Origin: JAHBWV01 sp964588385 | Lineage (GTDB): Bacteria; Planctomycetota; Phycisphaerae; Phycisphaerales; UBA1924 | Direction: 5' to 3' | Length of the DNA stretch: 64,000 nt | Assembly: GCA_964588385.1 (NCBI GenBank) | Contig: CAZPPG010000001.1 | Coordinates: forward strand, 62,001-126,000 | Shown here: one piece after another, positions 7,088-14,763 of the stretch | Position numbering within the stretch: the first letter of the stretch is position 1 | Layout: every line of letters starts with the position of its first letter | Notes under the pieces: generated by a model | Databases searched by the model: none | Told to the model about the DNA's origin: nothing | Seen by the model: only the letters and a program-made list of their open reading frames with translations | Position numbers and translations under genes: made by a program

Positions 7088-7885
7088 TCACTTGCCAACG
7101 ATCGACGCGCCGTCTGGCACCCGAGGGCTGGCGTACCAGCCGTGCCATGGGGCATTCATCCAGTCTGAATCGCGCACTATCCCAAATATCCGATCGGAAG
7201 TGAGCGCCCAAAGACAAACGGCATCTGTGGTATTGTCGCGGGGTGGAAACCAGGTCGAGACGTAGCCAGCCTTGCGGTCCCAGAACCAAATGCCGTCGAA
7301 TGTGTTATTCGCCAAGCACCGGTCTAGTGGCTCCAAGATTGACTGACTCACATGCTCCGACTCTTCGAGCGACTGTTGGATGTCAGGCGCTTCTCCTGCA
7401 GAAGACTTATCGTGTGACCGGTAGCTCGGCACGGGCGCGAGAATGTCCCGCTTTAGGTCTGCCGGCAAGAACTCGTGGTACAGGACTGCGTGCATGCCCC
7501 GTACCCAGTTCCATGCGGCTCGCCGCAGTTCGCCAATCCGACGAGAAACAAACCTTCTTCGGCCATCTGGAAATGTGATTTCTTCACACGCTCTGAAGAA
7601 CGCTTTCTGATCAGATTCACTGACCGACTGAAGGCCCTGGATCATGACACGGTGCCACAATGCCATCTCATTGTCGTGCGGCATCTTTAGCGTTGAATCG
7701 CACTTTCGATGCGCGGGAAGTATGACGGGCCATGTCCGATCGGTAGAAGGACCAAGTACACCCCGAGAGACCACGTGTTCGCTCATATCACTCGGCGCGA
7801 TGTCGAAAGATTGGCCGCAGAGGTAGCAGAACGACAGCGAGGATTGAGCTCGCAGTGCTCGCTGGTTCATGATCTGCACAGCCAT
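7088..7885 (-). CDS. HNH-type zinc-finger protein (putative HNH endonuclease)
   Basis: 265-residue protein whose N-terminus matches an HNH/McrA-like core. Cys20-x-x-Cys23 starts the motif, Glu36-His37 (SEHVVSR) gives the catalytic-type His, and His59-x-x-Cys62 (HRKCDS) closes the zinc site. The remaining 200 residues, rich in Trp, Arg and acidic residues, match no family I recognise. It is less GC-rich than its neighbours. It lies between the REP/transposase module and the GH57 gene, downstream of the latter on the same strand. Could be a stand-alone defence nuclease or a mobile-element nuclease; no modification enzyme or partner is adjacent. Start at 7885 or at an ATG 15 bp in. Confidence 0.65.
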   Translation of the reverse strand: MAVQIMNQRALRAQSSLSFCYLCGQSFDIAPSDMSEHVVSRGVLGPSTDRTWPVILPAHRKCDSTLKMPHDNEMALWHRVMIQGLQSVSESDQKAFFRACEEITFPDGRRRFVSRRIGELRRAAWNWVRGMHAVLYHEFLPADLKRDILAPVPSYRSHDKSSAGEAPDIQQSLEESEHVSQSILEPLDRCLANNTFDGIWFWDRKAGYVSTWFPPRDNTTDAVCLWALTSDRIFGIVRDSDWMNAPWHGWYASPRVPDGASIVGK

Positions 7886-7905
7886 CGAGTCGCCTTGTGT
7901 ATCAC

Positions 7906-7925
7906 ACCCCGTGCTCGCGCACGGG
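7906..7925 (-). terminator. Hairpin between GH57 gene and HNH gene
   Basis: Perfect 8 bp stem CCCCGTGC/GCACGGGG with a TCGC loop, 20 bp after the GH57 stop on the minus strand. No clear U tract, so it may be an attenuating hairpin or another repeat rather than a true intrinsic terminator. Confidence 0.45.
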
Positions 7926-7945
7926 GCTCCCTCAGACGCCCTCGC

Positions 7946-9268
7946 TCACGCTCGAGCCGCTTGCCCTGCGACAGCGGGTGTGAGCCCCGCAATCCTCGTC
8001 CTCACGTTATCGAGCGTGTTCATGAAGTTGATGTACGCGTCGTAGGGGGAGTCGTAGGGCGAGAAGTACTTGTGGACGTCGCCGTCGGCCCAGTACTTGG
8101 TGCACATGTAGTAGAAGTGGTCGGAGGTGGTGAGCTTGCGCCAGTCTTCGAGGAGGTACTCAGCCTGGGCGAGGGCGGCGGGGGTGCCGGATTTCTGTGC
8201 CGCGGCGAGGGCGCGTTTGATGGGGGCTTCGAGGCGGTAGGTGTCGTCGAGGGCGTTTGTCTGCATGGCGTTGCCGCGCCAGGCGGTGAGGTCGCGCTCG
8301 GTGTCGGCCCATGAGATGTAGTCGTGGACGTCGTAAACGCCGACGGGCTCGAACTGCTTCGCGGCCATGCTGGGCGTGATGAAGTGGTTCTCCGTCGTGC
8401 CGTCGGGTTTCTTGGCGACGTCGAAGACGGCCTCGGGGAGTTTTTCCAGGAACTGGAAGATGCCGGTGTCGGCCCACTGGTGCTCGCCGAAGGTTTCGTA
8501 GTCCATGAAGAGGTTGCAGAGGTAGCCATCGCCGTTGATCTGGTGGACCCAGTGGGCGAAGCGCTCGGCGGAGAGGGGCCACTCGGCCCAGCCGCGGTTG
8601 GAGAAGCGGAAGGCGATGTCGTCCGAGAGGCGGTAGTTCTTCAACAGGACGGAGAAGGGTCGGCCCTCGCGGCCGGGGCCGCTGACCATGTGGGCGGGGG
8701 GGGCGTAGACGTAGTTGGGTGAGCGGAAGCCGAGCTTGTGGTCGGCGCCTTCGCAGATGATGCCGTGGAAGCGGGGGTTGCCGCGGGAGTCTTTCATTTG
8801 GGAGACGTGCTGGGCGAGTTCGTTGTTGTAGATGAGCTCGGTGTTGCGGAAGAAGGTGGGCGTCTGGCCGAAGAGATCCTGGATCTTCTTGGTGTGCATG
8901 TCGACCTGGCGGTTGAACTCGTCGCGGGAGTAGAGGAAGGAGAGGGAGTGGTAGTAGGTCTCACCGATGAACTCGCAGCAGCCGGTGTCGGCGAGCTCTT
9001 TGAAGAGGTCGATGACATCGGGGCACCAGGCCTGGAGCTGGTCGAGGCAGACGCCGGTGATGGCGTAGGAGACGCGGAAGTTGCCCTTGTGGCGCTTGAC
9101 GAGGTCGAGGATGAGGGCGGTCGCGGGGCGGTAGCACTTGTCGGCGACCTTGTTGGCGATGGTCTGGTTCTTGAGGTTGTCGAAGTAGAAGGGGTCGGTA
9201 TCGAAGACCGAGTAGCGGCGGAGGCGGTAGGGCTGGTGGACCTGGAAGTAGAAGCAGACGGAGGCCAT
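7946..9268 (-). CDS. Glycoside hydrolase family 57 protein (alpha-amylase/glucanotransferase type)
   Basis: 440-residue GH57 enzyme, expected to act on alpha-glucans in the cytoplasm since no signal peptide is present. Family regions are visible in order: HQP at residues 11-13, GETYYHS near 102-108, the nucleophile region FRNTEL with Glu144, and MDYETFGEHQW with the acid/base Asp256. The start is the ATG at 9268 preceded by GAGG; the longer open frame upstream runs into simple repeats. No glycogen or amylose genes flank it, so the precise substrate (glycogen, maltodextrin) is undetermined. Transcribed alone, with a hairpin after the stop. Confidence 0.92.
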   Translation of the reverse strand: MASVCFYFQVHQPYRLRRYSVFDTDPFYFDNLKNQTIANKVADKCYRPATALILDLVKRHKGNFRVSYAITGVCLDQLQAWCPDVIDLFKELADTGCCEFIGETYYHSLSFLYSRDEFNRQVDMHTKKIQDLFGQTPTFFRNTELIYNNELAQHVSQMKDSRGNPRFHGIICEGADHKLGFRSPNYVYAPPAHMVSGPGREGRPFSVLLKNYRLSDDIAFRFSNRGWAEWPLSAERFAHWVHQINGDGYLCNLFMDYETFGEHQWADTGIFQFLEKLPEAVFDVAKKPDGTTENHFITPSMAAKQFEPVGVYDVHDYISWADTERDLTAWRGNAMQTNALDDTYRLEAPIKRALAAAQKSGTPAALAQAEYLLEDWRKLTTSDHFYYMCTKYWADGDVHKYFSPYDSPYDAYINFMNTLDNVRTRIAGLTPAVAGQAARA

Positions 9269-9305
9269 GGGTGATCCTCGGGTGAAGCACCAGCATAGCG
9301 GTAGA

Positions 9306-9402
9306 GGCAATGGGGAATGGGCAATGGGCAATGGAAAGACGGAAAAGGCGGAGGGCTCAGGAAGAGGGCAATGGGGAATGGGCAATGGGCAATGGAAGGA
9401 CG
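9306..9402. repeat. Direct duplication of a GGCAATGGG-type simple repeat
   Basis: A 36 bp unit (GGCAATGGGGAATGGGCAAT and continuing) is present at 9306-9341 and again at 9367-9402. A shorter relative is at 23326-23355 after tmk. No gene is supported in 9269-9519. Confidence 0.75.
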
Positions 9403-9427
9403 GAAAGGGCAGAGGGGAGACGCAAAG

Positions 9428-9457
9428 AAGCCGGCGGCGGGGTTGCCGCGCCGGCTT
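9428..9457 (-). terminator. Terminator of the CsgG-like/PEGA lipoprotein operon
   Basis: Perfect AAGCCGGC/GCCGGCTT stem with an additional inner GCGG/CCGC pairing. On the minus strand it is followed by CTTTGCG. It lies about 60 bp after the lipoprotein stop at 9520. Confidence 0.6.
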
Positions 9458-9519
9458 GGGGTGAGGCGTGAGGATGTGTCGGGGGCGCGAAGTGCGAGGC
9501 GTGTGAGGGTGTGGAGGAA

Positions 9520-10344
9520 TCAGCGGGCGGCGAGGGGAGACTGCTTGAGTGAGCGGCGGATGCGGTCCTCGTGCTTGGGTGTGTAGAAGAGGGATTCAGA
9601 CTGGTAGCCCATGGCGCGGAGCTCGATGGTGACGGGCTCGCTGGGGCGGAGTTGGAGGGTGGTAGGTGTGGTGCCCATGCGATTGCCGTTGACGTAGATC
9701 TCGGCGGGCGCGGAGCCGGACTCGACGGTGACGGCGGCCATGCGTGCGGGGAGTTCGCGAGCGGCCTGGGCGGCGGCGTTGTCCACGACGGCGCCGCGGG
9801 TGTGGGTATCGGGGACCGACTCCTCGGCGTCACTGGTTGCGGTGAAGAGGGTGGCGGCGGTGCGCGAGTCGATCATGCGGAGGGAGACGGTGGCGCCGGC
9901 CATGAAGGAGGGGCCCATGCGCTGGCCGTTGAAGTTGATCGGGATGAGATTCTTGTTCTGGTTGTTCCACACGTCGCAGCGTGTGACGCGGGCGATGAGA
10001 ATGGCGTCGGCATCGCTGTGGAGGGCGGCCTTGGCGTAGTCCGCATCGGTGAGGCCGGACTGGCGGAGGGTCTGCTGCTCGACGTACTGGCGGAAGTTGG
10101 ATTGGAGTGTGGTTTCGTAGCCGCGGCGGCCGAACTCGGCGGCGATACGGTCTTCGGCGTTGATGAGCTGGCCGGATTGGGGGCCGAGGCGTCCGGTTTG
10201 ATCGATGGCGACGATGGCGATGGAGCGTGGCGTCTCCGGGGTGACCGCGGGGCTGACCCAGACGTCACGGGTCTGGGAGGTGGAGCAGCCGACGAGGGGG
10301 AGGAGGAGGGCGAGGGCCACGAGGAGGGATCGTGTGCGAAGCAT
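9520..10344 (-). CDS. PEGA-domain lipoprotein
   Basis: 274-residue lipoprotein: signal peptide with lipobox LPLVGC at about residues 15-20, a middle region resembling LpoB/CsgG-like folds (ILIARVTRCDVW), and a C-terminal PEGA domain beginning near SAPAEIYVNGNRMG, a surface beta-domain. A strong AAGGAG RBS lies 6 nt before the ATG. The gene follows the CsgG-like membrane protein by 20 bp on the same strand, so the two are probably one operon and may form an envelope-associated complex. Function unknown beyond domain assignment. Confidence 0.78.
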   Translation of the reverse strand: MLRTRSLLVALALLLPLVGCSTSQTRDVWVSPAVTPETPRSIAIVAIDQTGRLGPQSGQLINAEDRIAAEFGRRGYETTLQSNFRQYVEQQTLRQSGLTDADYAKAALHSDADAILIARVTRCDVWNNQNKNLIPINFNGQRMGPSFMAGATVSLRMIDSRTAATLFTATSDAEESVPDTHTRGAVVDNAAAQAARELPARMAAVTVESGSAPAEIYVNGNRMGTTPTTLQLRPSEPVTIELRAMGYQSESLFYTPKHEDRIRRSLKQSPLAAR

Positions 10345-10364
10345 GTGAGACTCCTTGTTTGGGG

Positions 10365-11273
10365 TCAGGGGTTGTTGGTGGACGCGGGGCTGTCGGCATC
10401 GCGCGGGGTGAGCGGCGCGGTGGCGGCGTTGATGAACGCGGTGTCGGTTGAGAGCTTGTTGATGGCGGCGGCGATGGCCTGTTGCATGAGGGTGTCGTCG
10501 TCAGGGGGTTGGTTGCCGGGGGAGACGACGAAGGGCGCGCGGCCGCTGAGGGTGCGGATGCAGGTGCGCTCGAGGGTTTCGGGATCGAGGACGGCGACGG
10601 TCATTGAGACATCGGCGACGCGGGTGTGGATCTGCTGGCCGCCGAGGGTGGCGTGGTTGGAGCGGACGGTTGCGACGGAGATCTCGCCGACGATCATGCG
10701 TGAGGCGTTGAGGAGCTTGCCAACCTGGATCTGGGTCTTCTCGTCGTAGAGGCCGGTCTGGTCGCGTTCGATGCGGTCGAGGGCGTGGGCGATGTCGTCG
10801 TCGCTGGTGAGCTTCATGGCGCCGGTGCGGTGGTTGTGGAGAAGGGGGTAGATGCGACGTGAGGCCTCGCGGCCGTAGCGCGTTGAGGCGTGCGTGGGTG
10901 TGTCGGAGGTGTCGAGCGTGAAAGGGGGCACGCAGAGGACGAGGGGACGGTCGGACTCGGAGAGAGCGGCGAGTTTGTCGGCGTTGTCGGTTGGGAGCAG
11001 GCCCGGCGCGACGGTTGTGATGGTGGGGGTTGTGTGGGTCGATTGGCCGGGGGCGGCGTCGACGTCCATCGCGTAGTAGGTTCCGAAGCAGAGGATTGCG
11101 GAGCCGAGAAGGGTGAACATGGCGAGGGCCTTTCTCTTGGCGAGGAAGTCGTGGGCGGCGTTGAACATGCGGACGACGACGGGGCCGCGTCGTTGCAGCA
11201 CGCGGGGTCCGTCCTTGGCGATGGCGACGATCGCTGCGAGTGCGCCGAGGATTGCGGAGATGGTGATGAGCAT
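10365..11273 (-). CDS. Membrane-anchored CsgG/LpoB-like protein
   Basis: 302 residues. A hydrophobic N-terminal segment (MLITISAILGALAAIVAIA) and a second around residues 50-70 (MFTLLGSAILCFGTYYAM) precede an extracytoplasmic domain. Its IQVGKLLNASRMIVGEI stretch matches the alpha/beta core of the CsgG/penicillin-binding-protein-activator fold. A conserved Asp/Thr-rich strand (LVLCVPPFTLD) precedes it. The ATG at 11273 is chosen because the longer frame has no N-terminal homology-like content and would start far upstream of the first membrane segment. First gene of a pair with the PEGA lipoprotein. Confidence 0.6.
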   Translation of the reverse strand: MLITISAILGALAAIVAIAKDGPRVLQRRGPVVVRMFNAAHDFLAKRKALAMFTLLGSAILCFGTYYAMDVDAAPGQSTHTTPTITTVAPGLLPTDNADKLAALSESDRPLVLCVPPFTLDTSDTPTHASTRYGREASRRIYPLLHNHRTGAMKLTSDDDIAHALDRIERDQTGLYDEKTQIQVGKLLNASRMIVGEISVATVRSNHATLGGQQIHTRVADVSMTVAVLDPETLERTCIRTLSGRAPFVVSPGNQPPDDDTLMQQAIAAAINKLSTDTAFINAATAPLTPRDADSPASTNNP

Positions 11274-11474
11274 GTGATCACCGCCGAGCGCGACCGGGGT
11301 CGCGTCGTGAGGTATGGCGTGCGGTGATGGCTGTGCCTTCACCGTTGGTCGAACGAGTCTGTTGAGTTGTTTGTCAGTTCCGAGAGAAGCGGAATACCCA
11401 GCACCAAAGAGAGACATCCGGACGCCGCCCCGGGCGCGCGGACAGGGAGATTTGCTGATGAGGGGTTGCTCGGC

Positions 11475-12509
11475 TCAATCGGCGACGATGACGGGCTGCG
11501 CGGGTGGGAGGTGCCAGACGGCTTCCTTGGTGCGGCCTTCGTCGAGGTACCAGCGGACCATGCGGGCGATGCCCTCGGAGAGCGGGATCGGGGGCGTGAA
11601 GCCCGCGGCGGTGAGCTTGTCGGCCTCGAACTTAGTCTCGGTGCCGGCGAGTTTCTTGACGCGCGCGGAGGAGACGGGGAGGTTCTTGCCGGTGAGCTTG
11701 ATGACAATGTCGAAGGGGAGGGCGAGCAGGAGGCCCAGGCCCATGGGGATCGAGAAGGAGGGGAACTTGCGGCCGAGCGCGGCATAGACCGCCTCGGCGA
11801 TCTGGCGGCTGGTGAGGTCGGGCTTGTCGATGTAGTTATAGATGTCGAAGGGGGCGCGCTGGGATTCGGGGCGCGACCAGAGGAAGTTGGTGGCGGTGAC
11901 GATGTTCTCCACGTAGGAGAGGGACTTGATGTTGGAGCCCTTGCCGATCTGCACGTACTTGCGTGAGTGGATCTGGCGGATGAGCGAGTACATGTTGGCG
12001 AAGTTGCGCGGGCCGAAGGTGATGGTGGGGCGGATGATGAGGGCGCGGCGGTTGTCGCCCTTGTCGGTCCAGGGCTTGATGACCTTCTCGCCGGCGAGCT
12101 TGGAGGCGCCGTAGGGGGAGTTGGGGGCGGTGGGGGAGTCTTCGCGGAGGGGCGGCTTGGAGTCGCCGAAGACGGCGCAGGAGGAGTAGAAGCAGAGGTC
12201 GCGGATGCCGTGGGTGTCCATGGCGTCGCAGATGTTCTGTGTGCCGCGTTCGTTGACGGCGAAGTAGGTGTCGTGGTCGATGCCGAAGTCGTGGTGCGCG
12301 GCGGCGAGTGCGAGGACGCGGTCGCAGTTGGCCATGGAGCGCGTGAGCTTGGCGGCGTCGCGGACATCGCCTCGGATGTAGGTGGATCTCCCGAGTGGGA
12401 AGGGGGGCTGGACGAGGTCGTAGATGACCAGTTCGTGGCCTGCCTTGGTGAGCAGGTCATGGAAGTAGGAGCCGATGAAGCCCGAGCCGCCTGTGATGAA
12501 GATCCGCAC
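11475..12509 (-). CDS. NAD-dependent epimerase/dehydratase (extended SDR)
   Basis: 344-residue extended short-chain dehydrogenase/reductase of the nucleotide-sugar epimerase class. The Rossmann motif GGSGFIGS is at residues 7-14, the catalytic YGASK (Tyr-x-x-x-Lys) near residues 133-137, with YSSCAVFG as the serine segment. The C-terminal part has a hydrophobic helix (MGLGLLLALPFDIVI), as in 3-beta-HSD-like and membrane-associated relatives. Likely modifies a sugar nucleotide or sterol-like lipid for envelope synthesis. The nearest downstream gene on the strand is 200 bp away, so operon membership is uncertain. Confidence 0.85.
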   Translation of the reverse strand: MRIFITGGSGFIGSYFHDLLTKAGHELVIYDLVQPPFPLGRSTYIRGDVRDAAKLTRSMANCDRVLALAAAHHDFGIDHDTYFAVNERGTQNICDAMDTHGIRDLCFYSSCAVFGDSKPPLREDSPTAPNSPYGASKLAGEKVIKPWTDKGDNRRALIIRPTITFGPRNFANMYSLIRQIHSRKYVQIGKGSNIKSLSYVENIVTATNFLWSRPESQRAPFDIYNYIDKPDLTSRQIAEAVYAALGRKFPSFSIPMGLGLLLALPFDIVIKLTGKNLPVSSARVKKLAGTETKFEADKLTAAGFTPPIPLSEGIARMVRWYLDEGRTKEAVWHLPPAQPVIVAD

Positions 12510-12938
12510 CGGGTTCCTCCGCGAGCAATGGAGCCGGGCTGAGAGGCCTGGCGGGAACAGTATGTTCGGCCCTCAGGGGGCGGGGGGTGAACGTTTATGT
12601 GAGTGGTGGGGGTTTGGGTGGTTGGGTTCGGGCGCGGGAGAGAGAGGTGCGGGTGGGAGGGGTGGTGTCGGATCGGCAGAAAGTGCGCGTGGGTGAGAGG
12701 GGCGATGGATGAGCGGGAAACTCGCTTACGAGGGGGATGGGGGCGAGGTTCTGGGGTTGGTATGGCGAGACGGGGGGAGGAACGAAAGTTGTGTCAAGGA
12801 GGGGTGATGGGAGGCCCGTGGTGCATGAAGGGCCGATAGAGTGGGCCGCGTGAGATCGCGGGAATGCCGTGGCGCGGACCAACCGGCGGGCTGTGTTCGG
12901 GTGTTCGTCGTGGGATGCATTGAGAGGGCAGGGATCAC
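12510..12938. other. Divergent intergenic region, no gene seen
   Basis: 429 bp between the divergently transcribed epimerase and SLC13 genes. It is G-rich on the plus strand and should contain both promoters, but no consensus -35/-10 pair, terminator or structured RNA stands out. Confidence 0.5.
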
Positions 12939-14747
12939 GTGAGCTGGGAAGCATGGCTGGTCATCGTGATGATTCTGGGCGTTCTGGCGGCGCTGGTGAG
13001 CAACCGCGTCGGTCCGGACGTTGTGCTGGTGGGCGCGGTGACGGCGCTGGTGATTGTGGACATCGTGGTGCCGGGGGCGGAGATCCTGTCGACGAAGGAT
13101 GCGCTGGCGGGGATGGCCAATGAGGGGATGCTGACGGTTGCGATCATGTATGTGGTGGTGCGGGGGTTGAGTGAGACGGGGGGCGTGGGGTGGATCGGGC
13201 AGCGGGTGCTGGGGCGGCCGAAATCGCTGGTGGGGGCGCAGCTCCGGATGCTGCTGCCGGTGACGGGGATGTCGGCGTTCCTGAACAACACGCCCTTGGT
13301 GGCGATGTTTATCCCGGTGATCGGCGACTGGTGCAAGCGTCAGGGGATCAGCCCGTCGAAGCTGATGATGCCGTTGTCGTACGCGGCGATCCTGGGCGGG
13401 ACGTGCACGCTGATCGGGACGAGCACGAACCTTGTGGTGGCGGGGCTGTGGGCGGACCACTTCACGGATCGGGCGTCGATCGGTTTCTTTGAGATCACGC
13501 GGATCGGCGTGCCGTGCGCGATCGTGGGATTGGTGTACCTGATGCTCGCGGGGCGGCTGATGATCCCGGACCGGAAGCCGGTGCTGGATGTGGGCCAGGA
13601 CCCGCGGGCGTACACGGTTGAGATGGAGGTTGAGACGGGCTCGGGATTGGTGGGGACGACGATCGAGCAGGCGGGGCTGCGGCACCTGCCGGGGCTGTAT
13701 CTGGCGGAGATCGAGCGGGGCGGGCAATCGCTGGCGGCGGTGGGGCCGGATGAGAAGCTGTTTGCCGAGGACCGGCTTGTGTTTGTGGGCGTGGTGGATT
13801 CGATCGTGGAGCTTCAGAAGATCCGGGGTCTGCGTCCGGCGACGAACCAGGTGGTGAAGTTGAATGCGCCGCGTCCGCAGCGGTGCATGATCGAGGCGGT
13901 GGTCTCCAACACGAGCCCCTTGGTGGGGCAGAGTGTGCGCGAGGGGCGGTTCCGGACGGTGTACAACGCGGTGGTGATCGCGGTGGCGCGCAACGGCGAG
14001 CGGATCACGAACCGGAAGATCGGCGACATCGTGCTGAAGGCGGGGGACACGCTGCTCTTGGAGGCGCACAAGAGCTTCCAGGAGCAGCACAGGAACAGCC
14101 GCGACTTTTTCCTGGTGTCGGCGGTGGAGAACTCGACGCGTCCGCGGCATGAGAAGGCGCTCCTGGCGGTGGGGATCATGGTGGGGATGATCCTGCTGGC
14201 GACGTTCGGCGAGCCGTTCGGGATCGGGATGATCCACGCGGCGGCGCTTGGCGCGGGCTTGATGCTGCTGACGCGGTGCTGCTCGGCGTCGCAGGCGCGG
14301 GCGAGCGTGGACTGGCAGGTGCTGGTGGTGATCGCGTCGGGGTTTGCGCTTGGTCGTGCGCTCGAGATCACGGGCGCGGCGGACGTGATCGCGTCGCAGG
14401 TGATCACGCTGGCGGGCGGGAACCCGTGGGTGACGCTTGGGGTGGTGTACCTGACGACGATGATCTTTACGGAGTTGATCACCAACAACGCGGCGGCGAC
14501 GCTGGTGTTCCCGATCGCGATCGGCGCGGCGGAGAAGCTGGGCGTGGATCCGCTGCCGTTCGCGATCGCGATCATGATGGCGGCATCGGCGTGCTTCTCG
14601 ACGCCGATCGGGTATCAGACGAACCTGATGGTGATGGCGCCGGGTGGGTACAAGTTCAGCGACTATCTGCGGGTGGGGATCCCGCTGAACGCGCTGATGG
14701 CGATCGTGACGATCACGCTTGTGCCGTTTATCTGGCCGCTGACGTAA
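12939..14747 (+). CDS. SLC13-family permease with central RCK C-terminal (TrkA-C) domains
   Basis: 602-residue inner-membrane carrier of the SLC13/DASS type (divalent anions, dicarboxylates or sulfate). Two membrane halves are visible: residues 1-200, with the signature SAFLNNTPLVAMFIP and IGTSTNL, and from about 405 to the end, with TNNAAATLVFPIA and STPIGYQTNLMV. Between them are two TrkA-C/RCK-C ligand-binding modules. Start is a GTG at 12939 after an AGGG-containing RBS. It faces a paralogue of the same architecture tail to tail with a 16 bp gap. Substrate cannot be assigned. Confidence 0.9.
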   Translation: MSWEAWLVIVMILGVLAALVSNRVGPDVVLVGAVTALVIVDIVVPGAEILSTKDALAGMANEGMLTVAIMYVVVRGLSETGGVGWIGQRVLGRPKSLVGAQLRMLLPVTGMSAFLNNTPLVAMFIPVIGDWCKRQGISPSKLMMPLSYAAILGGTCTLIGTSTNLVVAGLWADHFTDRASIGFFEITRIGVPCAIVGLVYLMLAGRLMIPDRKPVLDVGQDPRAYTVEMEVETGSGLVGTTIEQAGLRHLPGLYLAEIERGGQSLAAVGPDEKLFAEDRLVFVGVVDSIVELQKIRGLRPATNQVVKLNAPRPQRCMIEAVVSNTSPLVGQSVREGRFRTVYNAVVIAVARNGERITNRKIGDIVLKAGDTLLLEAHKSFQEQHRNSRDFFLVSAVENSTRPRHEKALLAVGIMVGMILLATFGEPFGIGMIHAAALGAGLMLLTRCCSASQARASVDWQVLVVIASGFALGRALEITGAADVIASQVITLAGGNPWVTLGVVYLTTMIFTELITNNAAATLVFPIAIGAAEKLGVDPLPFAIAIMMAASACFSTPIGYQTNLMVMAPGGYKFSDYLRVGIPLNALMAIVTITLVPFIWPLT

Positions 14748-14763
14748 GCGGGGCGTGAGGGGG

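Noticed and set aside
5951..7885. A complete insertion sequence or integrated element with defined ends
   Set aside because: No terminal inverted repeats beyond the REP-like hairpins, no target duplication and no integrase or att-like repeat.
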